The notes: generated by a model not told the origin, from the letters alone. Positions 33,923 to 43,333 are shown, counted from the stretch's first letter. The stretch is 64,000 nt of DNA from Croceitalea dokdonensis DOKDO 023 (GCF_001306415.1 NZ_LDJX01000006.1:248001-312000), one strand, 5' to 3'. Translations and numbers: made by a program.

Positions 33923-35137
33923 ATGTTCAACGTTTCAAAAATAAGAGCCGATTTTCCCATACTGAATCGTGAGGTTAACGGGAAACCGCTGGTTTACCTA
34001 GATAATGCAGCAACATCCCAAACCCCGAAGCAAGTAATTGACGTCATCGTGGATTACTACCAAAGGCTCAATGCCAATATCCACCGTGGAGTGCACACCT
34101 TGTCCCAAGAAGCCACGGACGCCTATGAACAGGCGAGGCTTAAAATTCAAGCACACTTTAATATTGCCAAATCCCATGAGGTTATTTTCACTTCAGGAAC
34201 TACCCATAGCATCAATTTAGTGGCCAATGGATTCACCTCACTGCTTAACAAAGGGGATGAACTTTTGGTCTCTGCGATGGAGCACCACAGTAATATTGTG
34301 CCATGGCAAATGTTATGCGAACGCACTGGAGCGGTGCTGAAGGTCATCCCCATGAACGAGAACGGTGAATTGTTGATGGCGAAATTTGATGGGTTACTGT
34401 CCCATAAAACCAAACTCGTTTTTTGTAACCACGTCTCCAATGCATTGGGGACGATTAACCCTATACAAGAAATCATCCAAAAAGCACATGCCGTAGGGGC
34501 GGCAGTATTGATTGATGGTGCGCAGGCATCGCCACATATTAAAGCGGATGTTCAAGAGTTGGATGTTGATTTTTATATCATCTCAGCGCATAAAGTATGC
34601 GGGCCAACCGGAGTTGGAATGCTCTATGGTAAAGAATCTTGGCTGAAAAAACTACCTCCTTACCAAGGAGGTGGTGAGATGATAGCAGAAGTCACCTTTG
34701 AAGAAACCACTTATGCAGATCTACCCCATAAATTTGAGGCAGGCACGCCCAATATCTGTGGAGGGATTGCTTTTGGGGCGGCTTTGGATTATATGAACGC
34801 CATTGGTTTTGATGCCATTGCTTCCTATGAAAATGAGTTGCTCGATTATGCGACTCAAGAATTGCTTAAGATTCAGGGACTCAAAATCTATGGGACGGCA
34901 GCAAACAAGACATCAGTGATCTCCTTTAATATACAAGGCATCCATCCCTACGATATCGGAACTATACTGGATAAATTGGGCATTGCCGTGCGCACTGGCC
35001 ACCATTGTGCACAGCCTATTATGGACTTCTATAAAATCCCCGGTACGGTACGGGCAAGTTTTAGTTTTTATAACACTAAAGAAGAGGTGGATGTATTGGT
35101 GGAGGGAGTAAACCGCGCCAAGGCGATGTTGCTCTAA
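33923..35137 (+). CDS. sufS: Cysteine desulfurase SufS
   Basis: A 404-residue PLP enzyme that takes sulfur from cysteine for Fe-S assembly. The PLP lysine is Lys224 in SAHKVCGPTGVGML and the persulfide Cys is Cys362 in RTGHHCAQP, the SufS (group II) form rather than the NifS/IscS form. LVYLDNAATSQTPK near the N-terminus is also typical. It has its own promoter box and precedes sufE, its sulfur-transfer partner. Confidence 0.97.
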   Translation: MFNVSKIRADFPILNREVNGKPLVYLDNAATSQTPKQVIDVIVDYYQRLNANIHRGVHTLSQEATDAYEQARLKIQAHFNIAKSHEVIFTSGTTHSINLVANGFTSLLNKGDELLVSAMEHHSNIVPWQMLCERTGAVLKVIPMNENGELLMAKFDGLLSHKTKLVFCNHVSNALGTINPIQEIIQKAHAVGAAVLIDGAQASPHIKADVQELDVDFYIISAHKVCGPTGVGMLYGKESWLKKLPPYQGGGEMIAEVTFEETTYADLPHKFEAGTPNICGGIAFGAALDYMNAIGFDAIASYENELLDYATQELLKIQGLKIYGTAANKTSVISFNIQGIHPYDIGTILDKLGIAVRTGHHCAQPIMDFYKIPGTVRASFSFYNTKEEVDVLVEGVNRAKAMLL

Positions 35138-35229
35138 TGATGACCACTTTTAAGTTGGTGCACAAGGACAACCTCACCCAGAATCATAGTTGCCTATTTT
35201 TTTATCCTTGTTATCCTTTTCTTAAAGCA

Positions 35230-35260
35230 TTGAAATACAATTAACGTTATCGTATTTTTG
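35230..35260 (+). promoter_or_regulatory. Promoter for sufE and downstream genes, Bacteroidetes type
   Basis: -33 TTG at 35230-35232 and exact -7 TATTTTTG at 35253-35260 are separated by 20 bases, which fits the consensus. It lies 15 bases before the sufE ATG at 35276. One of the two best-matched promoters in the window. Confidence 0.6.
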
Positions 35261-35275
35261 CCATAAACCTATGGC

Positions 35276-35698
35276 ATGACCATTACCGAAATACAACAAG
35301 AAATTATTGATGAGTTTAGCATGTTTGACGACTGGATGCAACGCTACGAATATATGATTGAACTGGGCAAATCGCTGCCTTTGATAGCGGAACAGTACAA
35401 AACTGATGATAACATCATAAAAGGTTGCCAAAGCAAAGTGTGGGTGCATGCAGAATTGGAAGAGGACAAGCTGCTGTTTACCGCAGACAGTGATGCCATT
35501 ATTACCAAGGGTATCATTGCCATTTTAATCCGCAGCTTTAGCAATCAAAAACCACAGGACATCATTGATGCCAATACGGATTTTATAGATAAGATTGGAT
35601 TAAAAGAACATTTATCGCCCACACGGGCAAACGGTTTGGTAAGTATGGTAAAACAAATAAAATTGTATGCCATTGCCTACCAAACACAATTGAACTAA
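35276..35698 (+). CDS. sufE: Sulfur acceptor protein SufE
   Basis: A 140-residue SufE that accepts persulfide sulfur from SufS and passes it to the scaffold. The acceptor is Cys51 in IIKGCQSKVWVHA. The fold-typical start (FDDWMQRYEYMIELGK) and length agree. It is the first gene of a compact four-gene unit; its stop is 1 base before the next start. It is separated from sufS by 138 bases that include the promoter. Confidence 0.96.
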   Translation: MTITEIQQEIIDEFSMFDDWMQRYEYMIELGKSLPLIAEQYKTDDNIIKGCQSKVWVHAELEEDKLLFTADSDAIITKGIIAILIRSFSNQKPQDIIDANTDFIDKIGLKEHLSPTRANGLVSMVKQIKLYAIAYQTQLN

Positions 35699-35699
35699 C

Positions 35700-36029
35700 A
35701 TGAGCGAAGAAACTACTATTGACACTGCGGAACTGGGCGATAAAATCGTGAGGGTGTTAAAGACCATTTATGACCCTGAGATTCCCGTGGACATTTATGA
35801 GCTTGGATTGATATACGATGTATTTGTCAATGAGGATAATGATGTAAAGATTTTAATGACCTTAACCTCCCCCAACTGTCCCGTGGCAGAATCCTTGCCC
35901 GTAGAGGTAGAAGAAAAGGTAAAATCCTTGGATGCGGTAAAGGATGCGGAGGTGGAGATTACTTTTGATCCTCCATGGACGCAAGACCTGATGAGCGAAG
36001 AGGCAAAACTGGAATTGGGCATGTTATAA
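35700..36029 (+). CDS. sufT: SUF-associated DUF59 protein (SufT/PaaD-like)
   Basis: A 109-residue DUF59 protein of the kind found in suf operons, thought to assist cluster maturation or transfer. It shows PEIPVDIYELGLIYDV and SPNCPVAESLP, whose Cys is the conserved one of the family, then FDPPWTQDLMSEEAK. It starts 1 base after sufE and 7 bases before the PspC-domain gene. The symbol follows usage for this family and is not certain. Confidence 0.88.
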   Translation: MSEETTIDTAELGDKIVRVLKTIYDPEIPVDIYELGLIYDVFVNEDNDVKILMTLTSPNCPVAESLPVEVEEKVKSLDAVKDAEVEITFDPPWTQDLMSEEAKLELGML

Positions 36030-36036
36030 CCTGCAT

Positions 36037-36252
36037 ATGGAAAAACAACAACTTACCAAGTCCAACGACCGCGTTCTTTTGGGCGTTTGCGGAGGAATAG
36101 CAGAGTTTATTGGTTGGCCAAAACTAACGGTAAGGGTGTTATGGGTGCTATTTACTTTTATGTTCTTAGGTATTTTTGCCTATCCCATCTTAGCTTTTAT
36201 TATGCCATCAGCCCCCAAAAAATTTAATTTGGATGAATTCCGTAAAGAATAA
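36037..36252 (+). CDS. PspC-domain small membrane protein
   Basis: A 71-residue protein consisting of one PspC domain. DRVLLGVCGGIAEFIG is the diagnostic start, followed by one or two hydrophobic segments (about 28-55, VRVLWVLFTFMFLGIFAYPIL) and a charged tail. PspC proteins sense envelope stress in other bacteria, but isolated PspC domains in Bacteroidota have no proven role. It lies in the sufE unit, 7 bases after the DUF59 gene, so it is probably cotranscribed. Confidence 0.88.
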   Translation: MEKQQLTKSNDRVLLGVCGGIAEFIGWPKLTVRVLWVLFTFMFLGIFAYPILAFIMPSAPKKFNLDEFRKE

Positions 36253-36276
36253 TAGTACCTGTAATGCTTGTGATTC

Positions 36277-36783
36277 ATGGAAAAGGAAATTGTAAATAAG
36301 GTCGCAAAAAGCAAATTAATCACCTTTGATTTAGAAGAGCTTTATCCGGAAGGGGAGCGTAAGGTGCTGGACATCAAAGACTGGCTTTATGAAGGGGTTA
36401 TTCTCAAGGAAAAAGAATTTCGGGCTTTTGTCCAAGCACATGACTGGGCACAATATCAAGACAAGTATGTAGCCTTATGCTGTAGTTCCGAGGCCATTAT
36501 CCCTGGTTGGGCCTTTATGCTGGTGGCCTCAAGAGTATGTCCTTATGCCAAAAAAGTGGTTCAAGGCAACTTGGAACAACTGGAATCCGCTATTTATCAG
36601 CCTATCTTGGAGAAGTTGGATGTTTCCCAATTTCAGGACAGGCCGGTCATTATCAAAGGCTGCGCGCACAAACCCGTGCCCCAAAATGCATATTTACAGG
36701 CCATGGCAAAAATACAGACCGTAGCTAAAAGTGTAATGTACGGGGAAGCCTGCTCCTCAGTCCCATTATTCAAGAGAAAGTAA
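36277..36783 (+). CDS. DUF2480 family protein
   Basis: A 168-residue protein with no signal peptide. It matches DUF2480 by its start (NKVAKSKLITFDLEELYPEGER) and the Cys-bearing conserved phrases (ALCCSSEAIIPGWAFML, VIIKGCAHKPVPQNAY). This family is regularly encoded beside suf genes in flavobacteria, so a link to Fe-S assembly is likely. Its biochemical function is unknown. It follows the PspC gene by 24 bases and ends the unit. Confidence 0.88.
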   Translation: MEKEIVNKVAKSKLITFDLEELYPEGERKVLDIKDWLYEGVILKEKEFRAFVQAHDWAQYQDKYVALCCSSEAIIPGWAFMLVASRVCPYAKKVVQGNLEQLESAIYQPILEKLDVSQFQDRPVIIKGCAHKPVPQNAYLQAMAKIQTVAKSVMYGEACSSVPLFKRK

Positions 36784-36793
36784 TATTTTATTC

Positions 36794-36821
36794 TTGCAAA
36801 AGGTGACAATTACTACATTTG
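36794..36821 (+). promoter_or_regulatory. Promoter for the DUF3078 gene
   Basis: Exact -7 box TACATTTG at 36814-36821 with a TTG at 36794-36796, 17 bases upstream (a little short of the usual 19-21). It lies 31 bases before the ATG at 36853. Confidence 0.5.
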
Positions 36822-36852
36822 CGGGTCTTATACACTAAACATTAAAACACAA

Positions 36853-37758
36853 ATGAGAAAAATCGTATTTGCTTTAGCATTCCTGTTCACTGCTGTAACG
36901 CTTACGGCACAAACAGAAGAAGAATTGAAAGCCACTTTGGCCACCAAAAAAGACTCTATTTCTGCAATTCAAGGAAGAGCCGATGCCATACAGGCTCAAA
37001 TAGATGCCCTGCCAGGTTGGAAAAAAGGTGCTTTTGGAACCATTGGAGGCTCACTTTCCAACTTTAATAACTGGTTTGCCCAGGGCGCACCAAACAACAG
37101 CTCAGGTAATATTACCATTACAGGTAACGCCTTTGCCAATCTTAAAAGGGAAAAGTATTTCTGGAACAATTCCCTGAACCTTAACCTAGGTTGGGTAAAA
37201 TTGGACAATAAGGACATTGCAACGGATTCAGAGGACTTTGAAGCCTTAACGGATGTCTTCCAAATCACATCTTTGTATGGTTGGAGACTGTCCGATAAGT
37301 TTGCCATTTCTGCCCTTGGAGAGTACAGAACCACCTTGTTGAATAATTTTAATGACCCAGGATATCTAGATTTAGGGGTTGGTGGTACATGGACACCTAT
37401 TGATAATATGGTAGTGGTGATCCACCCTTTGAACTACAATTTTGTCTTTGCGGAAAACGATGCCGTTTTCGCAAGTTCTTTAGGTGCTAAAATCGTGGCC
37501 GATTACACAAGACAAATCGGCGCCGTTGCGTTTAAGTCCAATCTTTCCGCATTTATGAGTTATGAAGGTAGTGAACTGAGCAACTGGACCTGGACCAATA
37601 ACTTTTCCTATACCCTTTGGAAGGGTATTGGTGTTGGTTTTGACTTTGGTCTAAGAAATAGCCAGCAAGAGGCCGCCAATTTTCAAGGTGTTGCCCTTGA
37701 GGATGCGGACAATTCATTACAATCCTTTTATACGGTGGGCTTGAGCTATAATTTCTAA
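36853..37758 (+). CDS. DUF3078 domain outer-membrane protein
   Basis: A 301-residue exported protein. A signal peptide (MRKIVFALAFLFTAVTLTAQ) is followed by a short helical, charged region (about 21-55) and a beta-barrel-like region with repeating amphipathic strands, ending FYTVGLSYNF. The sequence from WKKGAFGTIGGSLSNFNNW matches DUF3078, a family confined largely to Bacteroidota and probably in the outer membrane. It is monocistronic, with its own promoter and a strong terminator at 37781-37814. The function is unknown. Confidence 0.85.
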   Translation: MRKIVFALAFLFTAVTLTAQTEEELKATLATKKDSISAIQGRADAIQAQIDALPGWKKGAFGTIGGSLSNFNNWFAQGAPNNSSGNITITGNAFANLKREKYFWNNSLNLNLGWVKLDNKDIATDSEDFEALTDVFQITSLYGWRLSDKFAISALGEYRTTLLNNFNDPGYLDLGVGGTWTPIDNMVVVIHPLNYNFVFAENDAVFASSLGAKIVADYTRQIGAVAFKSNLSAFMSYEGSELSNWTWTNNFSYTLWKGIGVGFDFGLRNSQQEAANFQGVALEDADNSLQSFYTVGLSYNF

Positions 37759-37780
37759 GCTGTTGCATAACCGCAATAAA

Positions 37781-37814
37781 AAAGCCCTTGATGACAGCAT
37801 CAGGGGCTTTTTTT
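37781..37814 (+). terminator. Rho-independent terminator after the DUF3078 gene
   Basis: GCCCTTGATG (37784-37793) pairs with CATCAGGGGC (37798-37807) with one G-U pair and a 4-base loop. A run of seven T follows; the matching A run on the left would also allow leftward termination of hflX. Confidence 0.85.
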
Positions 37815-37965
37815 ATCGTTAAGTTCTTTAGGTAACAAGAGCCTTGGGGAAAGCCATTGTTTTCTGACGTAAATATAAAAGTGGGTTTTGGTTTTTCTAT
37901 TTTTTTGATGTCAAACTGGTAAAAGCTGTTGGGAGCGGGCAACCTCTGTTTTTCTGACAGAAACG

Positions 37966-39177
37966 TTAATATTCGTCCAAATGCTCAGGATAAAGAAAGT
38001 TGTTGTAGGGAAAGCGGGTCACGTGGATGTCACGGACTTCGTTATAGACACGCTTTCTAAAGTCGTCAAGGTTTTCTTTGTTCAAGGCCGATATGAACAG
38101 GGCGCGGTCTCCTAGTTTATGGTACCAGGTCTGGCGCCATTCCTCCAAGGTAAAATGGATTTTGGTTTTTTGGGTTACCAAGTCGTCTTCATCGATGGTC
38201 TCGGGATGGTACATGTCTATCTTATTAAAGACCATGATGGTACTTTTATCCGCGCTTTCTATTTCGTCCAAAATTTTGTTGACCGATGCGATATGCTCTT
38301 CAAATTGTGGATGGGAAATATCAACCACATGCAGAAGAAGATCTGCTTCACGAACCTCATCCAAGGTGCTTTTAAAGCTTTCCACCAATTGTGTGGGCAG
38401 CTTTCGGATAAAACCTACGGTATCACTTAACAAAAATGGGAGGTTGCCCAAGACCACTTTCCTCACGGTAGTGTCCAACGTGGCAAACAATTTGTTCTCC
38501 GCAAAAACCTCGCTTTTGCTGATAACGTTCATTAAGGTAGATTTTCCCACATTGGTGTAGCCCACAAGGGCAACCCGGACCAAGGCCCCACGGTTACCTC
38601 TTTGGGTTTCCATTTGGCGATCGATCTTGGTCAATTTCTTTTTGAGCAACGAGATACGGTCACGTACTATACGCCTATCCGTTTCAATCTCGGTCTCCCC
38701 GGGCCCACGCATTCCAATTCCCCCTTTTTGTCTTTCTAGGTGGGTCCATAGCCCCGTCAACCTGGGCAGCAGGTATTGGTATTGCGCTAATTCTACTTGG
38801 GTTCTTGCATAACTTGTTTGGGCGCGTTGCGCAAAAATATCTAGGATAAGACTCGTTCTATCAATAATCTTGCAGCGTAATAATTTCTCTATATTTCTTT
38901 GTTGTGCTGGGCTTAGCTCATCATCAAAAATGGCAGAGCCTATATCATTTTCCTTTACGTAGGCAGCAACCTCCTCAATTTTTCCACTACCTAACAGCGT
39001 TTTTGGGTTGGGCACGTCCATGCGTTGCACAAAACGTTTTAGCACTTCCCCACCGGCCGTATAGGTCAAGAATTCCAATTCATCCAGATATTCCTCCACC
39101 TTGGTCTTGTCCTGCTCTTGGTTAATGATACCTATTAGAACCGATTTTTCGTATTCCGTTGTTTTCTTTTCTAGCAT
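37966..39177 (-). CDS. hflX: Ribosome-associated GTPase HflX
   Basis: A 403-residue GTPase that splits stalled or dormant ribosomes. The N-terminal HflX domain (1-170) is followed by a helical linker rich in basic residues (RRIVRDRISLLKKKL, about 175-190), then the G domain. There, GYTNVGKST is Walker A, SDTVGFIRKLP is G3 and VFNKID is G4. It is transcribed alone, facing the DUF3078 gene. A -7 box lies upstream at 39194-39201. Confidence 0.96.
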   Translation of the reverse strand: MLEKKTTEYEKSVLIGIINQEQDKTKVEEYLDELEFLTYTAGGEVLKRFVQRMDVPNPKTLLGSGKIEEVAAYVKENDIGSAIFDDELSPAQQRNIEKLLRCKIIDRTSLILDIFAQRAQTSYARTQVELAQYQYLLPRLTGLWTHLERQKGGIGMRGPGETEIETDRRIVRDRISLLKKKLTKIDRQMETQRGNRGALVRVALVGYTNVGKSTLMNVISKSEVFAENKLFATLDTTVRKVVLGNLPFLLSDTVGFIRKLPTQLVESFKSTLDEVREADLLLHVVDISHPQFEEHIASVNKILDEIESADKSTIMVFNKIDMYHPETIDEDDLVTQKTKIHFTLEEWRQTWYHKLGDRALFISALNKENLDDFRKRVYNEVRDIHVTRFPYNNFLYPEHLDEY

Positions 39178-39193
39178 AAAAAGATTTAAAAGA

Positions 39194-39201
39194 CAAAGTT
39201 A
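39194..39201 (-). promoter_or_regulatory. Candidate -7 box for hflX
   Basis: TAACTTTG on the minus strand, an exact TAnnTTTG match, 16 bases before the ATG at 39177. No -33 box was found at standard spacing. Confidence 0.4.
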
Positions 39202-39255
39202 CACATTGTTTGCTCGTCCTTTTTTGTATTTTTCAAATCCGATAAAGGAAAAAGT

Positions 39256-40035
39256 ATGGCTAAAAAGTTCTTTGCAAAAAGGCATGAAGTTTCCCCAGAT
39301 GGATTTAGATATCGGGGTTTGACAAGTTCCCGATTGGAAAATTTAACAGACGCTATTTTTGGCTTTGCCATCACCTTATTGGTCATTGCCTCGCAGGTAC
39401 CAACCACCTATGTGGAATTACAAGTTTCCATGCATGGCTTTTTGGGCTTTATCTTCTGTATAATGTTACTCCTTGGCCTTTGGAACAATCATAGTAACTT
39501 CTTTCTGCATTATGGTTTGCAGGACAAGGCAACTAAGGTGCTCAATTTTCTTTTCTTATTTGTACTGCTTTTTTATGTGTACCCTTTAAAGTATCTATTT
39601 TCATTTTTGGGTACATCCATTTATAGCATAATCAAATATAAAATGGGAGACCGTTCGGAAGCATTAATGCAAGTGATGAATGAGGTAGGTAAAGCAGATT
39701 TGAGTGGCGACCAATGGGTAGATATCATGATTAGGTTTGGCCTCGGTTTATTTTTTATGTACTTGTTTTTACTGCTGATGCACCTCAATGCCTATAGGAA
39801 AAGAGCTGTTTTAGAACTCTCTTCCAAGGAAGTGTACCTTACCAAAAGTTTTATACAGTCCTATACTATCTTATTGGCCGTATGTATGCTATCTATGTCA
39901 ATTGTGTTGGTTTTTGGAGGCAGAAGTGCTGCAATATCAGGAATGGTCTACATTTTTATTGCGTTTTTACTTCCTTTGAACCGTAGACGTAGAAATAAAA
40001 AAATGAAAATTAGGTTTAACGGCGAAACGGAATAA
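39256..40035 (+). CDS. TMEM175-family (DUF1211) potassium channel-like protein
   Basis: A 259-residue membrane protein with about six hydrophobic helices. The first carries RLENLTDAIFGFAITLLVIAS, the family's signature region (in many members RxxxFSD). Bacterial TMEM175 proteins are potassium-permeable channels. This one has the usual six-helix unit and a basic tail (RRRRNKKMK). The gene ends exactly where the next begins (40035/40036), so the two are cotranscribed. Family membership is fairly secure; ion selectivity is inferred. Confidence 0.82.
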   Translation: MAKKFFAKRHEVSPDGFRYRGLTSSRLENLTDAIFGFAITLLVIASQVPTTYVELQVSMHGFLGFIFCIMLLLGLWNNHSNFFLHYGLQDKATKVLNFLFLFVLLFYVYPLKYLFSFLGTSIYSIIKYKMGDRSEALMQVMNEVGKADLSGDQWVDIMIRFGLGLFFMYLFLLLMHLNAYRKRAVLELSSKEVYLTKSFIQSYTILLAVCMLSMSIVLVFGGRSAAISGMVYIFIAFLLPLNRRRRNKKMKIRFNGETE

Positions 40036-40986
40036 ATGGCGGAGGAACAAGAATATACCATAGCCTTTTACAATCTTGAAAATTACTTTGATACCACGAA
40101 TGACAATCACGTTCTGGACGATGATTTTACCTCTAGGGGATTTAAAAAATGGGACCATAAACGTTTTGAATGGAAAACCAAGAAACTGGCCAAGGCCATA
40201 AGCGCCATTGGTGAAGAAGACCAACAGTTGCCCCCAGTACTTTTGGGTATTGCAGAGGTAGAAAATGCCAAGGTCATAGAAAAGCTATTGGCGGCAAAGA
40301 ACCTGCGGGACATCAATTACGGTTATGTGCATTTTGATTCCCCCGACGAACGCGGTATAGACACCGGGCTAATTTACCATAGGGATTATTTTGAGGTTTT
40401 GCGTGGCGAGGTAGTTCCTTTGTTGGTAGCCAATACGGACGGTCATCGTGACCTCACCCGAGACATTCTATATGTATGCGGTAAACTAAACGGTGAAACG
40501 CTCCACATTTTTGTGAACCACTGGCCATCCCGTCGCGATGGAGAGGAGGCCACGGCCTATAAAAGGCTGGCAGCTGCAAAGGCAATTATAAGTAAGGTGA
40601 ATCAACTAAAAGAGGAGGAAAAGGCACCCCATATTATTATCATGGGCGATTTTAATGATGACCCAGATTCTGCGAGCATCAAATTGATAATGGAAACAGG
40701 GCTTTTTATCAATCCTATGAAAAAATTGTTATCTCCGCATACCGGCAGTGCCAATTATAGGGGAGAATGGAGCCTGTTTGATCAAATCATCCTTTCCCAT
40801 AGTTTTATCAATGTGGCACCGGGAACGCATAGCTTTCAGAAAGCCGCTATTTTCTCGCCCAAGTTCCTGAAAGAATGGAAAGGCCGTTATCAAGGTAATC
40901 CATACAGAACCTATGCGGGCAAAAAGTACATAGGAGGATATAGCGATCATTTTCCCGTATACGCGATCTTAAAATTCCACCCATAA
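40036..40986 (+). CDS. Endonuclease/exonuclease/phosphatase-family protein
   Basis: A 316-residue cytoplasmic protein of the EEP superfamily, cleaving phosphodiester or phosphomonoester bonds. Catalytic motifs in order are YTIAFYNLENYFDT, LLGIAEVENAKV (the metal-binding Glu), VNHWPSRRDGEE, IIMGDFNDDPDS (the Asp/Asn pair) and GGYSDHFPVYA (the Asp-His pair). There is no signal peptide. It starts directly after the TMEM175-like gene with no gap. The substrate (DNA, RNA, lipid or sugar phosphate) cannot be read from sequence. Confidence 0.9.
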   Translation: MAEEQEYTIAFYNLENYFDTTNDNHVLDDDFTSRGFKKWDHKRFEWKTKKLAKAISAIGEEDQQLPPVLLGIAEVENAKVIEKLLAAKNLRDINYGYVHFDSPDERGIDTGLIYHRDYFEVLRGEVVPLLVANTDGHRDLTRDILYVCGKLNGETLHIFVNHWPSRRDGEEATAYKRLAAAKAIISKVNQLKEEEKAPHIIIMGDFNDDPDSASIKLIMETGLFINPMKKLLSPHTGSANYRGEWSLFDQIILSHSFINVAPGTHSFQKAAIFSPKFLKEWKGRYQGNPYRTYAGKKYIGGYSDHFPVYAILKFHP

Positions 40987-41054
40987 AAAGAAAGAAATAT
41001 CTTACACAACGAAAATTAAACTGTTCACAACAAGCGAATAGGTAATAAGCTGCC

Positions 41055-41084
41055 TTTCATCGAAATAAATGCATTTTTCATCGA
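41055..41084. repeat. Direct repeats upstream of the subtilase gene, candidate operator
   Basis: TTTCATCGA occurs at 41055-41063 and again at 41076-41084, 21 bases apart, about two helical turns. The second copy is followed by TG, making a small ATCGAT palindrome. They lie 20-50 bases before the -7 box. Confidence 0.3.
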
Positions 41085-41103
41085 TGTTATTTTGATTCTC
41101 AAA

Positions 41104-41111
41104 TATATTTG
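41104..41111 (+). promoter_or_regulatory. Promoter -7 box for the subtilase gene
   Basis: TATATTTG matches TAnnTTTG exactly, 26 bases before the ATG at 41138. No standard -33 box; the direct repeats lie just upstream. Confidence 0.45.
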
Positions 41112-41137
41112 TAGTCCAAATCTTACTTATTTGAACT

Positions 41138-43333
41138 ATGAATTGCATTTCAAATACCCAGAAATATAGTATCTTTTTACTCATCCTCATATGTTTTGGA
41201 AGTGTTTTGTCATTAAAAGCCCAGACTTTTAGAGAAAAACAGGAAATCAAAAAGAACACCAACCAAATGCAATTACAGGCACTCATCCAAGATTTTGAGA
41301 AAGAACAGGGTCAACTCCGCTCCAAGCTAATTGCCTCAGGAATGGAAAACGATTGGAAGGCCAACCAAAAGGTACTGGATGGAACCGTAGTAGCACCCAA
41401 CGGTTTGGAACCGGATGGGACCTTGTTGTATTACAGCACACAGCTTAGCCATAGCGGAGAGGTTACCCGTGCCAACCAATTGTATAGCGGTGGTTCCCTA
41501 GAAGCAGCGGTTACCGGTAAGGGAATGCAAATTGGGATTTGGGACGCGGGTGTTGCCCTAGAGACCCACCAAGAATATAAAGGACGCCTCCAAAATGCAG
41601 ACCAAAGTACGCTGGTAGACCCTCATGGCACCATGGTAACAGGGGCCATTCTTTCTGTGGGGATACAACCAAAAGCACAAGGCATAGCCTTTGATGCAAA
41701 CGCATTGGGACATGATTGGACCCGTGATAAGATTGAGGTGGCGGAGGCCGCTGCCAATGGCCTTTTAGTATCTAACCACTCCTATGGCATTGCCACGGAT
41801 CGGGTGCCAGATTGGTACTTTGGCAGCTATATAAAAGTGGCGCAGGATTGGGACAACATCATGTACCATGCGCCCTACTATCTTATGGTGACCGCAGCGG
41901 GCAACGCCCAACGCTCCAAAGACAATGAAGTACCCAACTACGGAAAATCGGTCGATGGTTTTGATCTACTGGTAGGTTTTACCACGGCTAAAAATGGTTT
42001 GGTGGTTGCGGCCGCCGATACGGACATAGACACTAGTGGGGATTTAAAACGTGCCATTGTAAGCAATTACAGTAGTCTGGGCCCAGTAGATGATGGCCGT
42101 ATAAAGCCCGATATTGCAGGTGATGGCGGCATGGTAATGTCTACGGCAGCAACAGGTGACCAAAATTATCATAGTGCCATGGGAACGTCCATGGCGGCCC
42201 CAGGCGTGTCCGCCACCTTACTTTTGCTCCAACAGTACCATAAGGAACTCCATAACGGCTATATGCGCGCCGCCACCCTAAAGGGGCTCGCGTTGCACAC
42301 TGCTGACGATGTTGCCTCCCCAGGTCCCGACTATAATATGGGCTGGGGGGTCATCAATGCCAAACAAGCAGGGGAAGTACTTAAAAACAAGGATTTTAGC
42401 TCCCTCATACGGGAGCAATCTATTGATGACGGCAAAACACTGTCCTTTAAGGTAAAGGCCAATGGGAAAGAACCGTTGTCCATTTCCCTTTCTTGGACCG
42501 ATGTTCCCGGAGAAGTGGTGGCCCGTGGTGCCGTGAACAACCCAGCTCCCGTTTTGGTCAACGATTTGGATGTCCGGGTAGTCAAAGAAGGAGAGACCTA
42601 TTATCCTTGGAAATTAAATCCTATGGACGCTACCAAGGCTGCAGTAAAGGGGGATAATAAGGTGGACCCTTATGAACGCATAGATATCCCAGAGGCCAAT
42701 GGGGAGTATACCGTTATTGTTTCCAACAAAGGACGTTTGGCCAAGGGCACCCAAGATTTCTCCCTTATTGTTTCTGGAGTTGCCGTTACCGCCTGTACCT
42801 TGGATGCCCCCCACAATTTTAAGCTAGGTGAGGCTAATATGGAAAGCTTACAGTTGCAATGGGATGGCCTCCCAGAAACCTTATATGAAGTTCAAGTACA
42901 ATCCATAGCTTTTGATGAATGGCAAACCTTTTACACCTGGGACACCTCCTATGAATTGGATGCTTTAGAACTTGGGGAGCGCTATGCGGCCAAAGTACGT
43001 GCGGTCTGTACTCCTAATGTAGTTTCTACATTTACGGAAACCATACATTTTGAGTTCAAGGGAGATGTTACCGAGGCAGAAACATACCAAACCTATACAG
43101 CGGAAGAATCCCTTAGGCTCCAAGTTTTTCCCAATCCTGCCATGAATGAACTTTATATTGATAGCACAATTGCGCCCAACAGTCCATACCAGATTACCAA
43201 TACCAGTGGCGGTACGGTTGCCCAAGGTATGCTAAACGGCGGCATTGAGGTCTCCAATTTGGCAACAGGGCTGTATACCCTTGCCATTGGTGATGGACAA
43301 AAGCTTAGACGGGCTAAGTTTATTAAAAGATGA
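41138..43333 (+). CDS. S8-family serine peptidase with T9SS sorting domain
   Basis: A 731-residue secreted subtilisin-like protease. A signal peptide (about 10-30) and a short prodomain precede the catalytic domain: Asp136 in GIWDAGVAL, His163 in DPHGTMVTG, Asn in TAAGNAQ, and Ser351 in GTSMAAPG. After a beta domain (about 420-560) and a fibronectin-like segment (LEANMESLQLQWDGLP region, 560-640), the last ~80 residues (VFPNPAMNELYI...LATGLYTL) are the type A T9SS C-terminal signal, ending FIKR. It is therefore exported across the outer membrane and probably degrades external protein. Its own promoter box lies upstream. Confidence 0.93.
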   Translation: MNCISNTQKYSIFLLILICFGSVLSLKAQTFREKQEIKKNTNQMQLQALIQDFEKEQGQLRSKLIASGMENDWKANQKVLDGTVVAPNGLEPDGTLLYYSTQLSHSGEVTRANQLYSGGSLEAAVTGKGMQIGIWDAGVALETHQEYKGRLQNADQSTLVDPHGTMVTGAILSVGIQPKAQGIAFDANALGHDWTRDKIEVAEAAANGLLVSNHSYGIATDRVPDWYFGSYIKVAQDWDNIMYHAPYYLMVTAAGNAQRSKDNEVPNYGKSVDGFDLLVGFTTAKNGLVVAAADTDIDTSGDLKRAIVSNYSSLGPVDDGRIKPDIAGDGGMVMSTAATGDQNYHSAMGTSMAAPGVSATLLLLQQYHKELHNGYMRAATLKGLALHTADDVASPGPDYNMGWGVINAKQAGEVLKNKDFSSLIREQSIDDGKTLSFKVKANGKEPLSISLSWTDVPGEVVARGAVNNPAPVLVNDLDVRVVKEGETYYPWKLNPMDATKAAVKGDNKVDPYERIDIPEANGEYTVIVSNKGRLAKGTQDFSLIVSGVAVTACTLDAPHNFKLGEANMESLQLQWDGLPETLYEVQVQSIAFDEWQTFYTWDTSYELDALELGERYAAKVRAVCTPNVVSTFTETIHFEFKGDVTEAETYQTYTAEESLRLQVFPNPAMNELYIDSTIAPNSPYQITNTSGGTVAQGMLNGGIEVSNLATGLYTLAIGDGQKLRRAKFIKR

